The notes under the pieces: model-generated
Database searches by the model: none
What the model saw: only the letters and a program-made list of their open reading frames with translations
Told to the model about the DNA's origin: nothing
Program-made: the position numbers and the translations under genes
NCBI GenBank assembly: GCA_033239125.1
Contig: BSWB01000002.1
Span: 155,420,409 to 155,484,408 of the forward strand
Length of the DNA stretch: 64,000 nucleotides
Origin: Fagopyrum homotropicum
Taxonomy: Eukaryota > Streptophyta > Magnoliopsida > Caryophyllales > Polygonaceae
Direction: 5' to 3'
Shown: positions 22,841 through 35,356 of the stretch, in pieces
Layout: each line of letters opens with the position of its first letter
How positions within the stretch are numbered: position 1 is the first letter of the stretch

Positions 22841-24019
22841 TATACTATAGAGTTTTTCCTCTTGATGCCCTCAAGGTTTGGACTTTTCCTCTTGGTATCC
22901 ACTAAGTTTTAAATTTTCTCTTTGTACCCTCGTGTTTTTATTTGTTTCCTCTCTATATTCATTCTTAATATATTACATTAAAAATTCATTATAAAATAAT
23001 AAAAATTAGAAAAATAAATTTAAAACAATATATGACCTCATTAAATTTAAATTAATAAGTTTACAACATAAATAGTTTTTTATAAATATATATTTTATTG
23101 TTTGAAATAAAGATATATTTTTTTATTTTGAATTAAAATATGTTTTTACTTTTTAATTTTGATTATATATATATATAATTAAATTAAAAACAATTTTTTA
23201 AATTTTATTAAGAGTCTATAATTTTAAAAATATAACAAATTTATTTAATTTTTAATTTAATTTTTATATTATTAATATTAATTCGAAATTTTTTTAATAA
23301 AAATATGTTTTTTTTAATTTTAAGAGTATGAAAAAGTATATTATAAAAAATAAAAAATTAAAACATAAGAAAATAATATTTTAGTTTGAAATTAAAATAA
23401 ATTATTGAAAATTAACTTCAAAAAAATTATGAAACAATTTGGTTTACTAGGCTTTTTTGAGTTTTAGTTTTAGTAAATGTACCCCTTGAGAGAGAGTGTT
23501 TATGATTTGAGAATAAATACAAAAGGTTGAGGTATGTTTACCTAATTAAAAAACTAAATGGGCTAGTTACTAAAAGTAAAACTCAAAAAAAACCTATTAA
23601 CCAAATTAACCCAAAAATTATTATATGTTTAAATTTCTGGACTTAAAAAAATTTAAAAAAATTTGTTTTTGATTTAATGTTATATATTTATTTTAAATCG
23701 AAAATAAATATAATTTTTTTATTTTAGTTCAAAAATAAAAATTATATACTATTTACTTTACTTTTTTAATTAGAAAAGTATTAAAAAAACTATTTTATTA
23801 TAAATTATTAGTTTAAAACATAATGAGTTCATAATTAGTTTTAAATTTATTTTTTTATTTTTTTTATAATTAATTTAATGTAATATATTAAAAATGGGTA
23901 TAAAGAGGAAACAAATAGAACCATAAGAGTATCAATAGGAATTTTGAAAGTTAAAGTATACCAAGAGGAAAAGTCCAAACCTTGTGGGTACCAAAATAAA
24001 AAAAAAACTCTATATTATA
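22841..24019. mobile_element. Non-autonomous Mutator-like element with long inverted repeats
   Basis: The element spans 22850-24010 and has inverted terminal repeats of roughly 160-200 bp. Both ends read GAGTTTTT, then AAGGTTTGGACTTTTCCTCT, later ATTTGTTTCCTCT and TTAATATATTACATTAAA. The flanks are TATACTATA (22841-22849) and TATATTATA (24011-24019), a 9-bp target duplication with one difference, as for Mutator-like elements. No transposase is present. A smaller MITE is nested inside at 23431-23612. Confidence 0.75.
23431..23612. mobile_element. Mutator-type MITE, copy 1 (182 bp)
   Basis: Flanked by a perfect 9-bp target duplication AAAAATTAT (23422-23430 and 23613-23621). Termini are GAAACAATTTGGTTTACTAG on the left and GGGTTAATTTGGTTAATAGG inverted on the right. 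It shares an inner block (GTAAATGTACCCCTTGAGAG) with copies at 24257-24438 and 43695-43874. Confidence 0.85.
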
Positions 24020-24256
24020 TTATATAATTAATTTTAAAAAAATATTATTTAAATTTTTATTTTTGTTTTTAATATTTTATTCCACTTTATCATATTAATA
24101 AATAATTTACTAATATTAACTTATTTTTATATTATATAAGTGATGAAAAATTAGTTTTATGTAATATTATCTAAATTAGTTTATTTATTGTTTATCTAAA
24201 ACTATAATTATTTTAAAAATATATTTTTTTATTTTTGTACGGGTTAATTAATTAAA

Positions 24257-24438
24257 GGGCAATTTTGGTAACTAGGCCTTTTTGAGAAATTAGAGTAGTA
24301 ACTAGGCTTTTTAATGTTTCTTTTAAGTAAATATACCCCAACCTTTTGTATTTATTTTCAAACTTTACACATTCTTCTCTCAAGGGGTACATTTACTAAA
24401 CACAAAATTAGAAAAAGCCTAGTAAACCAAATTGTTTC
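24257..24438. mobile_element. Mutator-type MITE, copy 2 (182 bp, opposite orientation)
   Basis: Termini GGGCAATTTTGGTAACTAGG and, inverted, GAAACAATTTGGTTTACTAG match copy 1 in the opposite orientation. The 9-bp flanks (TTAATTAAA against TTAAAAAAT) no longer match well. Confidence 0.75.
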
Positions 24439-24573
24439 TTAAAAAATTAAAACCATTATGAATTTATGATACATAATTTTTTTTATAAATTTAAAAAACT
24501 ATTTACCTATTAAATCTTAAGATTATACACGTTATTTGGCACGAGAACGATACTAGTTCTAGTATAATTTGAA

Positions 24574-24600
24574 CTAGTGTATTACCCGCACCGTGTGCTT
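24574..24600 (-). mobile_element. Orphan Helitron 3' terminus
   Basis: On the minus strand, GCACACGGTGC (a GCAC/GTGC hairpin with a 3-base loop) is followed by GGGTAATACACTAG and then T, the canonical Helitron hairpin plus CTAG|T end. The body would lie at higher coordinates; no matching 5' TC end was found before the LTR at 24855, so the element is truncated or split. Confidence 0.7.
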
Positions 24601-24854
24601 TTTTTAATTTTATTTTATAATAAATATTATAATATGTTAAATATAAGGTTCAAAATATTACAATAAAAACATTCAAGTTTGTAATATAATAGTTGTACTA
24701 TTTATAAGTAGTAAATTTAATTACAATGTTATTTATTGAAGATTATATCAAATAATTACTTCAACAATTTAGATTTTAAGATCACATAAGATTATATTCT
24801 GAATTAAAAATAGGTTTGGCAAAATAATTTTAGTTAGATTTTGATCAAAAAAAT

Positions 24855-26600
24855 TGTAAAACCCCAAGTTATGGGAACTCAAAGCGTTACGTGTTTGAAC
24901 CTCACAATGAGTCCCGACCCTCAGAGTAGCAACGATAACATCGGATCTTACAACAAGACACAAATAAATGAAAACCAAAACTTATAATAAAATCAAAGGT
25001 AAGTGTCAAAGACTCGCAGCAAATTTCAAAACAAAGGGAAAGAACAACAATAGAAATATAAACTCGATCCCGTCCTATAATATTACGGGAACCCCGACTG
25101 ACCACACCGTCCGGATCATTCAACAACATCTCTAACCTGCGGAACATCTACAACATCGGTATAAGCCATTAGCTAACATTCTAGTTATTAAAAATACAGT
25201 AAAGGCACAAATACACATAAGAAGATAAGCACACAACATGCTCTCATACAACCGGTTATTATCTTTCATTAAGTTATCCATTACTAATTCAACTTCTTTT
25301 GTCACACGAGAGTCTCCTGAAACTCGTCTCTGCTTCTGTCTGCCGACAGAAATAGATCAGTACTATTCGTTACCTGTGGACCTAGGTCGCAAGAGCACCT
25401 CTTAATCTCCTATAGAACTAGACAAGTGGTCACCGCCCGGTTATCATACACTTTGGCCAATTACTGATATAAAGGTCATCCTAGTCCGGTCATCCGTTAT
25501 AACAATAAAGATAAACAAACACGACCATACATTCCAACCAATATACAGAACGCAGCTAAGTAAGTCCAAAGGACTTACCTCACTCAAAGGTAACTCAAGA
25601 ATCCACTAATTGCTCAACTTCCCGAAGGAAAGGATAGATGTCTGCTCAAACAAAGGATTGGGAATCAGAAACTGAACGAATGCTAGAAGCCTACACACTT
25701 CTAGTATCAATGATATCTAATAGATCTACTGCAGTGTGCTAGAAGTTTCCTATTTCTAATCTCAATGATTGCTAAAGATCTCAACATACTAGGATAAGGA
25801 TTCCTAGTATCAAAGTTCGCAAGGAACGTCATCAACAACATTGCTCAAAGGCGTAACCAACGCAAAGGATTAACAAGCCACTAACTAACATTTACATTAA
25901 TCATCTAGGTCCAACCTAGCATGATCTAGCATAAGGAAAGGGCAAGGGAAGAAACTCACCAAGAACGGGAGTTACTGCAGAAGAACCGCGGGGGCGGCCA
26001 AACAGAATTGCGGGGGCGGTGGAATAAGCAGCCGTGGGGCGGGGACGTGCAATCGTGGGGGTGGTTTTTGTGACAAAAATTGCGTCTTCTCCTTCGACAA
26101 CAAGGAACTAACAAAGGCCAAAGTTTGTTTCTTTCACTCTTCACACACGTCAACACTCAACCCAGAGAGCCTGTGAACATCAACGTATCAACAACGGAAA
26201 GGCAACAAGGATCAAGGTTTGATCTTGATTCTTGTGAAGAAGAAGAACGAAAAGAGAAAGAGAAATAGAAGGAAGAAGCATGCAGCAGGCTCATGAACGT
26301 GTAGAAGGATCAAATGGATGAAGACTTACACGTTTTGTAGAAGATCACAAGGAAAGGGCTGCAACTTTTCTCGATGTTGAAGAAATGTAAGCAAGAAACG
26401 GGAAAAGGAAGAGAAAGCGGGAATTTATAAGAAACGGTAGGAAAAGATAGAGGGAAGGACGTCTCTAGGGTTAGAAGATCAAAGGAAAGTCGGCCCAAAA
26501 GATAGAAGATCGGATCTTCTATCTATGGAAAGAAATAAAACGGAATAAAAATTAGATTGGGCGCGATCTATAGTCAGTCGCAGGGGCGGTGAAGCAGAAA
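24855..26600 (-). repeat. Ty3/gypsy 3' LTR (minus orientation), far boundary approximate
   Basis: Starts TGTAAAACCCC at 24855, the complement of the GGGTGTTACA end seen in the 10-kb element. It shares CCTCACAATGAGTCCCGACC and TCTTACAACAAGACACAAAT with that LTR. The GTAAGTCC...GGACTTAC dyad (25562-25580) and the AGAGTGCTCTTGCGACC-type block (25390-25400, inverted) are also shared with the LTR at 55190-59006. The pol relic on the same strand begins at about 26620, so this is the 3' LTR. I could not fix its inner edge. Confidence 0.72.
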
Positions 26601-26621
26601 TATTGAACTCAACTCATCAAC

Positions 26622-28085
26622 TCATAATACCTCGAGAGGCATATGACTCAAAACATCACACAAGCGTAAACACAACTTAATTGAGACACATAGAAGACGG
26701 GGTAAACACTGAATCTTCATCATCGGTTTGTCCTTCGATCGCAAGTGTATCGTACTACGCTCTAAGACAGCTACCGGATGCTCTACGAACGTATGGTCGG
26801 GCTCGACCACTAGATCTTCACGAATGACAATGTGCCTCGAATATGGTACATACTCCCGTAACTGAGACACATAGAAGACGGGGTAAACACCCTCTAGCCT
26901 CGATGGTAAACTGGTAATGCAAGTCTGTATGTTGCCACTCCAACTCGCTCCAGAATCTTGAAAGGTCCGAGATATCTAGGACTCAGTTTCCCCTTGATGC
27001 CGAAACGTCTAACACCTCGTGTTGGGGATACTCTCAATCATACTTGAGCTCCAACTCTGAACTCTAGAGGTTTGCACCTCTTATCCGCGTAAGACTTCTG
27101 GCGACTCTGTGTTGCTAACATCCGCTCTCGGATCATCGTCACTCGAGCCGTAGCATCTTGTATCTACTCAGGTGCTACTCCGCTAGCACTAATCGATTCA
27201 TATCATCCTGTATCTGCTCAGGTGCTACTCCGTTAGCACTACTCGGCTCGTCCCAACACAGCGGGGTACGACATCTTTGTCCGTGTAAAGCCTTATAAGA
27301 AATCATCCTGATCGATGCGTGCCAACTGTTGTTATACGAAAACTCCACTAAGGGAAGGTGATCTAGCCACACATGTCTCTAGTCTAACACACAAACTCTC
27401 AACATATCCTCCAGAGTTTGGATGGTCCGCTCCGACTGACCATCGGTCTGAGGATGATAAGCAGTCGCAAACTACAAACTCGTACCTTGGGCGGCATGCA
27501 CTTGTTGTCAAAACCTCGAAGTGAACCGTCTCTGTCATATACTATAGTCCTAGGTACTCTATGAAGTCGCACTATTTGTCTGGTGAACTCCTCAACTAAT
27601 CGACTTACCGGCGACGTCTCCTTGATAGGAATGAAACGTGCGGTCTTCGTCAATCGATCTACTATAACCCATATAGCATCAAAACCTCGACTCGGTCTCA
27701 GACCGGTGACAAAATCCATCGAGATATCCTCCCACTTCCACTGGGGAACGGGAAGGGGGTGTAGCTCTCCTTTTGGTCGGTGATGCTCGATCTTGACCTG
27801 TTGGCAGGTCGTACACTGAACTACATATATCGTCACATCTGACTTCATACCTCCCCACTAGAAGGAGCATATGATATCCTGATATATCTTACTCGCACCG
27901 GGGTGCACTGAGTAAGGTGTAGAGTGAGTCTCTTGTAAGATTTGTTGTCTCATCTCTCGATCTGAGGGCAAACATACGTGCTTCTAGCGTCTCAAAACTC
28001 CATCGGCACCGACTACAAACTGACTTGGCTGAAACAGGTATTGCCGGTTCGCATCTAGCAAAGTTCCCCATCGAACCTGACTTGG
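26622..28085 (-). pseudogene. Broken Ty3/gypsy pol: integrase and C-terminal region
   Basis: Read from high to low coordinates, a region that normally precedes integrase (LLDANRQYLFQPSQFVV) is followed by the integrase zinc-binding part (HPGASKIYQDI ... CTTCQQVKIEHHRPKGEL). The catalytic core follows: ISMDFVTGLRPSRG, VDRLTKTARFIPI, YDRDGS and, after a frameshift, YHPQTDGQSERTIQTLED holding the catalytic glutamate. Then come FSYNNSWHASI and the C-terminal SQLREYVP and LRSKDKPMM. Internal stops and at least one frameshift make it inactive. A 27-bp word (GAGACACATAGAAGACGGGG) is duplicated at about 26673 and 26863, and another short duplication lies near 27165-27235. The 5' part is replaced by copia sequence beyond about 28100. 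Confidence 0.88.
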
Positions 28086-28170
28086 CTAAGGAACATTCAA
28101 CGGACTTTGACGACCCGGAATTGGTCGGTTGATTTATCTAACCATCACAAGACCGGACCTTACCTACTCC

Positions 28171-28783
28171 GTTCATATTTTATCTCAATTCATGCATAAG
28201 CCATCGGTTCAACATTGGAATGCCGCAATTTATGTATTATGATATCTTAAGTTGAATCCGGGGCAAGGTATTTTATTATCTAACTCTTCTTCTTTACAAA
28301 TAAATGCATATTGTGATTCAAATTATGCTTCTTGTCCTATAATTCGGCGTTCTATAACGAGTTTTATTGTTTTTCTTGGCGAGTCTCCTATTTCGTGGAA
28401 GTCCAAAAAACAAAGTACGGTGTCCCGATTGTCCACGAAAGCTGAGTACCGAGCTATGGCATCTACAACTTGTGAAGTTAAATGGATCAAGTCTCTACTA
28501 CTTTCATTGGGGTGTCGCATGATCAACCTAAACTTATGGTGCGACAACCAAGCTGCCATCCATATTGCATCTAACCCGGTCTTCTATGGACGGACTAAAC
28601 ACATTGAGGTGGACTGTCATGTGGTTCGTGATGAAGTTCAAAAGAAAACCATTCGTATAATACTGATTCGCACAACAAATCAATTGGCGGATATCTTCAC
28701 CAAAGCTCTCGGTTATACTCTGCTCTATCATATTCTACGCAAGTTGGGCATTACCAAGATCCATGCACCAACTTGAAGGGGAA
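28171..28783 (+). pseudogene. Ty1/copia RNase H domain, truncated
   Basis: The frame reads VHILSQFMHKPSVQHWNAA, a stop, then from 28252 an open 174-codon stretch. It shows copia RNase H motifs: INAYCDSNYASCP, STKAEYRAMASTTCEVKW, LWCDNQAAIHIASNPVFYGR, TKHIEVDCHVVRD and TNQLADIFTKAL. The polyprotein stop is at 28774-28776, followed by a purine tract (GAAGGGGAA) and the LTR. Everything upstream of RNase H is missing, and the left edge abuts an oppositely oriented gypsy relic, so it is a chimeric junction of two broken elements. Confidence 0.9.
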
Positions 28784-28960
28784 TGTAAAAGGGAACAATA
28801 TATTCTTCATAATATTTAGAGGTACCTACATTAGCGTTTCTAGGATATTAGTCTTGCTTTTATTTACGTTACCGTTATAGCATTTTATATATATGATTGC
28901 ATCTTTGTTACGTAATATTCATTTTCATATTCAGACAATTCATAGGATTGAATTCCTACA
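28784..28960 (+). repeat. Copia 3' LTR (about 177 bp)
   Basis: Starts TGTAAAAGGGAAC right after the purine tract and ends AATTCCTACA, with TG..CA borders. The short length is within the range of small copia LTRs. No second copy lies in the window, so the right border is inferred from CA and context. Confidence 0.65.
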
Positions 28961-30885
28961 ATGTATTCTCTTGTATTTTTTTTATTTATTATTTTGAACT
29001 AAAAAACTAGAAAATTTATCTTCATCTAAACTCCAATATTTAAAGATACCAAACTAGGATTCAATGTCTTTCATTTTAAACTTTACTCTTGTTGATGATT
29101 TTGATGAATACTTCATAAGAAAAATAATCTCCTCACAACCTTCTCAAGAAATTGCTTGAACGAGAATTGTGACAAATTCTTGTATTTCGACATCAACATG
29201 CTCCAGCTTTAAATAATAGTTTTTCTCCGGGTAAAAACATTTGGACAAAGAGGATTCAAACATACCAGGTATGTAACCTTCGGTTTATATTGTATTATGT
29301 GATTTCAACATTTTGTACATATCAATAAGACAGATTTGATCCGATTCAATAGATCATACAACATTTTTCGATCTGTATAGAAAAAAGGATATCGGGCATG
29401 ATTGGGTATGAATCAAACATTTCTCTCATAATTATCGGGACGTGTTATATACACAATTTTAAATTTACTTGATACCGAATATGAATGCTTTGCATTGGCG
29501 CTCAACGCACCCAAATTCGAGCGCCAACACAAAACGCTCGCGCTTGTTTTTCTTATTTATTTGGGCGACGGCGCCCATTTTATTTTTTAAAAAAAAATTG
29601 TTACGCCAGTGCCAAAATATGTGCAAGCTATACGGAACAAGATATCATTGTTGAAGTTGAGAATAAGCAGTGGTGGCTGCATGATTTCTGGGGGGAATTT
29701 ATATAGACTTGTTGTTTGAATTTTTTTAACGGTCGAAACGAGCCCTTAGTAATTGATCTCTATTATTGGCTCAGTATCATTCCATTACCGGAAATAAGTT
29801 TTAGCTCTTCCAAACGAGCCCTTAGTGTATCAAAATTTACTAATCCATTAACGTAAAATTTTACATAGACTTGTTGTTTGAATTTTTTAACGGTCAAAAA
29901 ATAAAATTTACTTATATTTAATTGGTATCATATTTTTACAACTCTAAAAAATCTAATATTTAATTGGTCTCATATTTTTACAACTCTACGGAAATCTAAT
30001 ATAAGAAGTTTTATTCTAAATTTATTGGCTGATAATTTAACCTAAAGATTCAATACTTTTATAAGTTTATCATGTTTATGTGTATGTTATTAGCTTAAAA
30101 AATGGTAAGTTTGATATGCTACAGAGATTTTCCATCCAAGAATAAAGAAAGAGATAAAAAAAAAAAAAAAAAGGCAAAAGCAGTGAGTAGTGATATAGCC
30201 TATAGGGACCTTCATGTGACACGGGATAAGGGAGATAGTTCAAAAAATCTAGAAAGGAAAAGTTGTGGCAGGACTGGCAGCTGCCCCACCCTTTTTTGTA
30301 AACTCAGCGTTGAGTTCTCTTGCATTTTTTCTTCTTGGAGGGTGGGGTTGCACTCCCTTAAGGCCGCCACTGAGAATAAGCACTCCACATGACAGTTGTT
30401 CAAATGTTGGGAGTAACAGACAAGCTTGATTGGTAATTCAGAGTGTAAAAGGTTATTTCTTTCTTTAAAAATACTATTGTAATTATTGATCACAATACCA
30501 CTGCCAATAAGATGCTAAAAAAATTACAGAGTATCCAGAGAAAATTATGCAAGTACGTGTACAATATTCAAAATCTATTTTCTTTAAAAAATGATGTCCA
30601 ACTAATTTATATAAAAGAATTTGTTCAAAACAATATACTTTTGGTAACACAACTCTGACAACATTTTAAAATTTTCTGTTCTCAATACAAACTCTGTTAA
30701 TAAACCAGTTTTCAAGCACAAATATCAATAGACTTCAAGATCGAGCATTTAAGCAACAAAAAAAACCAAAAGTGATTCTCCTACAATAAGAAACAAAAAT
30801 GAGATACTAAAAGTACAGAGCGGGAAAAAGCAACTTCTACAAGTTCTTGTAAATGATTCAAAATCTATTTCTTGTATAAAAACAT
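28961..30885. other. Spacer without recognised genes
   Basis: AT-rich. A word containing ATAGACTTGTTGTTTGAATT and AACGGTC occurs at about 29701 and 29868, and CATATTTTTACAACTCTA occurs twice near 29930 and 29970, so a small local duplication is present. A-rich run at about 30155-30172. Short open frames at 29469-29706 and 30102-30392 show no family resemblance. Confidence 0.4.
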
Positions 30886-32673
30886 TTACAGTGTGTTTGG
30901 ATGGCAATTAAAATCCCAGGATTTTAATTCAAATCAGAATTTCCAAAATTCTGTCTATTAATCACTCTGTTTGGATATCATATCCCTGAATTTTAGAAAT
31001 TCCATGGGAAAATATCAAGGGATTTGGAAAGCCCAAAATACTCCCTTAAAATTCCCACTATACTGCCGTTTTTTTAAGAATACTTCGCAAGAGGAATTAG
31101 ACAAACACTCGACGTCAAACACTCGACGCCAAATACTCGACTTCACCATTGCAGCACCCAAATTTCTCAGTTCTTCCTTCTCGCACCGCTTCCTGGTAAT
31201 CTCTCTTCCTCTTTTTTCTTCTGATTTCCGTGACAATTGAGCAAACACTCTTCCATTGCCCCTGATTTATGTGAATCTGTCGACCTAGGTTAACCTTTTT
31301 CCCTTCTAGTTTTGATTTCATAGCTTCATCTTTTATCATTCATCTCGTTGATTTATGAATCGCTTCTTGTTCTAAATTCAAATTTTTGTTTGTTTTGTCA
31401 TATTTGGTGCTATGAGCAAACGAAAATGATCGGTCATTCCTAGGCCAATATTGTTCTTTGTCTGATCTATGCAGTAAAATCCCCCTACAAATGCAAAATT
31501 TTCTTTTTTTTTGATACAAAGGTAAAAGAGTTAGGCGGATTGAGATCCTACAAGTTGAACTTGACATTTTTTGAAGGATTGTTTTGATTGTTTAAGTTGG
31601 CAATTGTTTGCATTTCTGCAGTGCCTATTCATTTAAAGGTTGAGCAAGTCTATGCAAATGTGAGCTGGATTATGAGTTGCTTATAGCTGTTAGAAATTCT
31701 CGGATTTATTTATATTCTGTTTTTGCTGGGCATTGTTTGAGTTAGAAATGTAGATTTTCTCATTTCCTTTAGCCCCTTAGTTTTTCTTCTTCTGGAAAAC
31801 GTTTGATTCTGTTGAGAATAGGAAGTGATTGTGGAAGTGTGATTGGGTAGGGAAGGATACAGGTTGGAAAGGAGGAATCAGGTTTGGGAGGTCTAGGCTA
31901 GAATTTGATAGACAATTAAAGGTATTCTGTTGCATTTAGTAATTAAGAGGACGAGAACGAGTGCAAGCAAGGATATAAATGATTCATGTCAATATTGAGG
32001 AATTGGATTGAAAAAATCACTCAGGGATGGTTTGATTGTAAGATATTCTTCATTTTTTATTTTTTATATAAATTAATACTTTAGCTTATGGATTCTTAGA
32101 ATTTGTTTGGCAACAGATAGTTTACATTCTAAAGCTTTCATATCTTCATATATTGAAGTAAGTCTTTTTTTTTTTGGGAGGCATAGCTACTTAAATGGAC
32201 AACACTAGATTTTTGTGTAAAACATTTGAGAGAACTTGCAGCATTGTTATGTGGAAAGATGTTAGGCTAATGATGGTTGGTATCAGTTAATAAACTTAGA
32301 TGATTGAGTATTCTGTATGAACGTGAACAATTTCTTTGCTTGTTGTCCTAAGTTGTTCTAATTCAACAATATTGAGATGATTGATACATATATTCACACA
32401 TTGCAATTGTTATTTGTTATTAAGGTTGTTTGATTTATCTAAGTATCTTTAATTATGAAAGGTTGGTAATCATTTTAGACATTGGCATGGACATTTAGAT
32501 TTATTGAACTACTGACATAATCTTCTATATATAACATCCGATTCTTTTTTATTTGTTTTTGTCTTTTTCTTATGGAGTGTTTTACATGACAATATGTGTC
32601 TTAAAAAGAGGGTCAAACTTATTTGAATAAATTTGAGTTGCATTCTTGTTTTGTTTGAACAGGCTTGGCTAAT

Positions 32674-34093
32674 ATGAGTGCGACTAACATTGTAATGAGA
32701 TTAAAACGAAAGCGTGTCGATGAAGCGGAAGAATCACAAAAAAGAATGAAAATTGTTTTAGGTGCAACTATATCTATGATTGCTTTAGTAGTAGAGTGGT
32801 ATCATACAACATTTTTCGTTAAGGAGCCATCACGTGATTGGGATCATGAGAGAAAGTCTTATTTAAATCGTTTGTATGATGGAAGAGAGGTAGATTGTAT
32901 TGAACAACTACGGGTCAGTAAGACTGCTTTTAGGCGTTTGTGTGAAATTCTAAGTGGATTAGGAGGCTTAGTTCGTACTAGAAATGTTCCTATAGAAGAA
33001 TCGGTAGCTATGTTCCTAGACATACTTGCACACAACGTCAAATACCGAAAAATTGGTTTTGTATATTATCGCTCTAAGGAAACAGTTAGCAGACAATTCC
33101 ATAATGTCTTGTGTGCAATGATGAGGATAAGTAAAGAATACTTGAAGATACAACCACCTGTCATTGTGAACTCAGAAAGAGAGAAATGGAAGTGGTTTGA
33201 GGTAATTCTGTACCAATACAAAAAATTATATACTCATTTAAAATTATTCCCTAATAATTTTCCTCGTTAATTTAGAATTGTCTAGGAGCCCTTGATGGTA
33301 CACACGTTCTATTGACCGTGCCGGCTGAGGATAGACCGAGATATCGTAATAGGAAGGGTGATATATCGACTAATGTCCTAGGAGTTTGTGGACCTGATTT
33401 GAAATTATACTATGTGTTGCCTGGTTGGGAGGGGTCTGCTTCAGATGCTCGTGTTTTACGAGATGCTCTTCGTCGAAACAATCCGTTTCATGTGTCGAGC
33501 GGTAATTTCCAAACCACTTTATAAAAAATTTAAAACGTAGGTATTTTAAATATAGAACTTATTTTTCGAAATGCATATGTGTAGATAAATACTATTTGGT
33601 GGATGCTGGCTATACCAATGGTCCGGGATTTTTAGCACCATACCGAGGGACTAGATACCATTTAAATGAGTGGACCGGAAATCGACCAAATACCTACAAA
33701 GAGTTGTTCAATCTTCGTCATTCCGTTGCAAGGAATGTAGTTGAACGAGCATTCGGTTTGTTAAAAAAACGATGGAGCATTATGCGTACTCCATCATTTT
33801 TTAGCATCAAAATCCAAGTAAGGATCATAAATGCTTGTTGTGTTCTACATAACTTTATACGAATTCAACAAGCTACCGATCCTATTCTCCAAGCCGCCGA
33901 TACACAATTTCTGTCAGATGTTGATTCGGATTTACTAAATCGTCCAATTTTAGCAAACGAGCTTCCAACTCCGGTGAATAATGAAGATAGGATTACAGTT
34001 GTTCAAGCTACTGATCAATGGGCAAATTTCCGTGATACACTTGCAAAGAGGATGTTCGAAGATTATTGTGCACGACGGAATGAACAACCATGA
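32674..34093 (+). CDS. PIF/Harbinger transposase (DDE nuclease, 420 aa)
   Basis: Three exons (32674-33201, 33276-33501, 33585-34093) join in frame with GT-AG introns to a 420-residue protein. The first ATG in the exon is at 32674 (MSATNIVMRLKRKR); the frame is open slightly upstream only through a TTG. A basic N-terminus and a helix-turn-helix-like stretch (VSKTAFRRLCEIL, and later SKETVSRQFHNVL) precede the HARBI1-like nuclease. Catalytic residues appear to be D183 in LGALDGTH, D233 in GWEGSASDARVL and E305 in VVERAFGLLKKRW. DAGYTNGPGFLAPYRG and NACCVLHNFI are also typical. It would cut and paste the element at TTA/TAA sites. Spacing and length match active plant relatives. Confidence 0.94.
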
Positions 34094-34326
34094 GTTTTTT
34101 TTTTCAACTATGCTTTCAACGAATAATAACTTTAGGGTTAATGGTTGTTGTTGCTTTGTGTTGCTTGCTTTTTGTGGAGTCTATTTGTAATGCAACTTTA
34201 TAAAACTAAATGGTAGTAATATTTTATAATTATAATCACTTATGTATTTCATGTCTTATATCTATTACTGGTTATGTTAATTACTATCTTGATAGTTGAA
34301 GTATTTTTTGTGTTCTACATTCAGAA

Positions 34327-35356
34327 ATGAATACGCACGGAGTGAATGAGGTCATGCAAGAAAAGACAAAAGGAAAGAATGGAGGAAAGATGAAAGTCAA
34401 ATTAGAAAGCAAGAGCTACATGCAGTGGAATTTGAACATGGAGCGTGTTTTAGCTGATACACTTCGCGAGGAACGAGGTCTTGGTCACAAAGGAGATAAC
34501 GGCTGGAAATCTATAGCATATAATACAGCTGCTTCAATATTATCTGCACAATTTGGCATTCAAGTAACTGCTGACAACGTGAAAAACCGTGTGAAACTAT
34601 GGAAAAAGTATTATGGCATTGTGAGTGATATCTTGGGTCAAAGCGGATTTAGCTGGGATTCATCAACTCAAATGATTAGTGTTGATGAAACCTATGTGTG
34701 GGAAGAATATGTGAAGGTAAGTTTTTTTTATTATTATATATAAATTTTCTTTCACTCAGTTGACAACCTTTTCTTATATAAGTTATATACTTTTGCTATA
34801 GTCTCATGACGAAGCTGCTAGCTTTCGATATAAGAGAATCCAAAACTGGGAGGATATAGTTGATTTGTGTGGGAAAGATAGAGCCAATGGAGCGGGTGCT
34901 GAAACATGTGATGACGCCGCTGAGGTTATGACTCCTCTCAACAATGCAAGAAGTTATGTTGATTTGGATGGTGATGATAAAACATTAGACGATATTGATA
35001 TTGTTGAAGAAATCTCACCGAGCCATGCAAGTTTTGTAAAGAGGAGAAACGAAGAAACAAGTTCTTGTAATGTACCCCCACCAAAGAGAAAATGTACGAC
35101 TAAAGACGTCTTGGGGACTTCAGTTGATAGAATGGCGTCATCTTTTGAAGCCCTTATACGTGCTACTACAACTAGTCTTACTCCAAAAGAGGTATACACA
35201 GAGATCATGGCAATACCAGAACTTCCTAGAGATATACAGATTAAGGCATGTGCATGGTTTATAGAGAATGAGAAACAATTTCTTATGGTGAAAGAAGTTC
35301 CATTGGATATGAAGAAAGACATGGTGATGATATTTGTTAAAAATGGATCTGAATAG
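34327..35356 (+). CDS. Harbinger-associated Myb/SANT-like protein (314 aa)
   Basis: Two exons (34327-34716 and 34802-35356) join in frame across a GT-AG intron to 314 residues. The first 140 residues hold a Myb/SANT-like domain: MQWNLNMERVLADTLREE, GDNGWKSIAYNTAASILS, VKNRVKLWKKYYGIVSDIL and SGFSWDSSTQMISVDETYVW, with conserved tryptophans. This is the domain of plant Harbinger ORF1 partners, which bind element ends and help import the transposase into the nucleus. An acidic middle (DLDGDDKTLDDIDIVEE), a basic PPPKRKC cluster and a helical C-terminus follow. It starts 234 bp after the transposase stop. No disruption seen. Confidence 0.9.

Noticed and set aside
27583..27783. 66-codon plus-strand frame over the gypsy integrase relic, and 27315-27524
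   Set aside because: Antisense shadows of the minus-strand integrase coding sequence.
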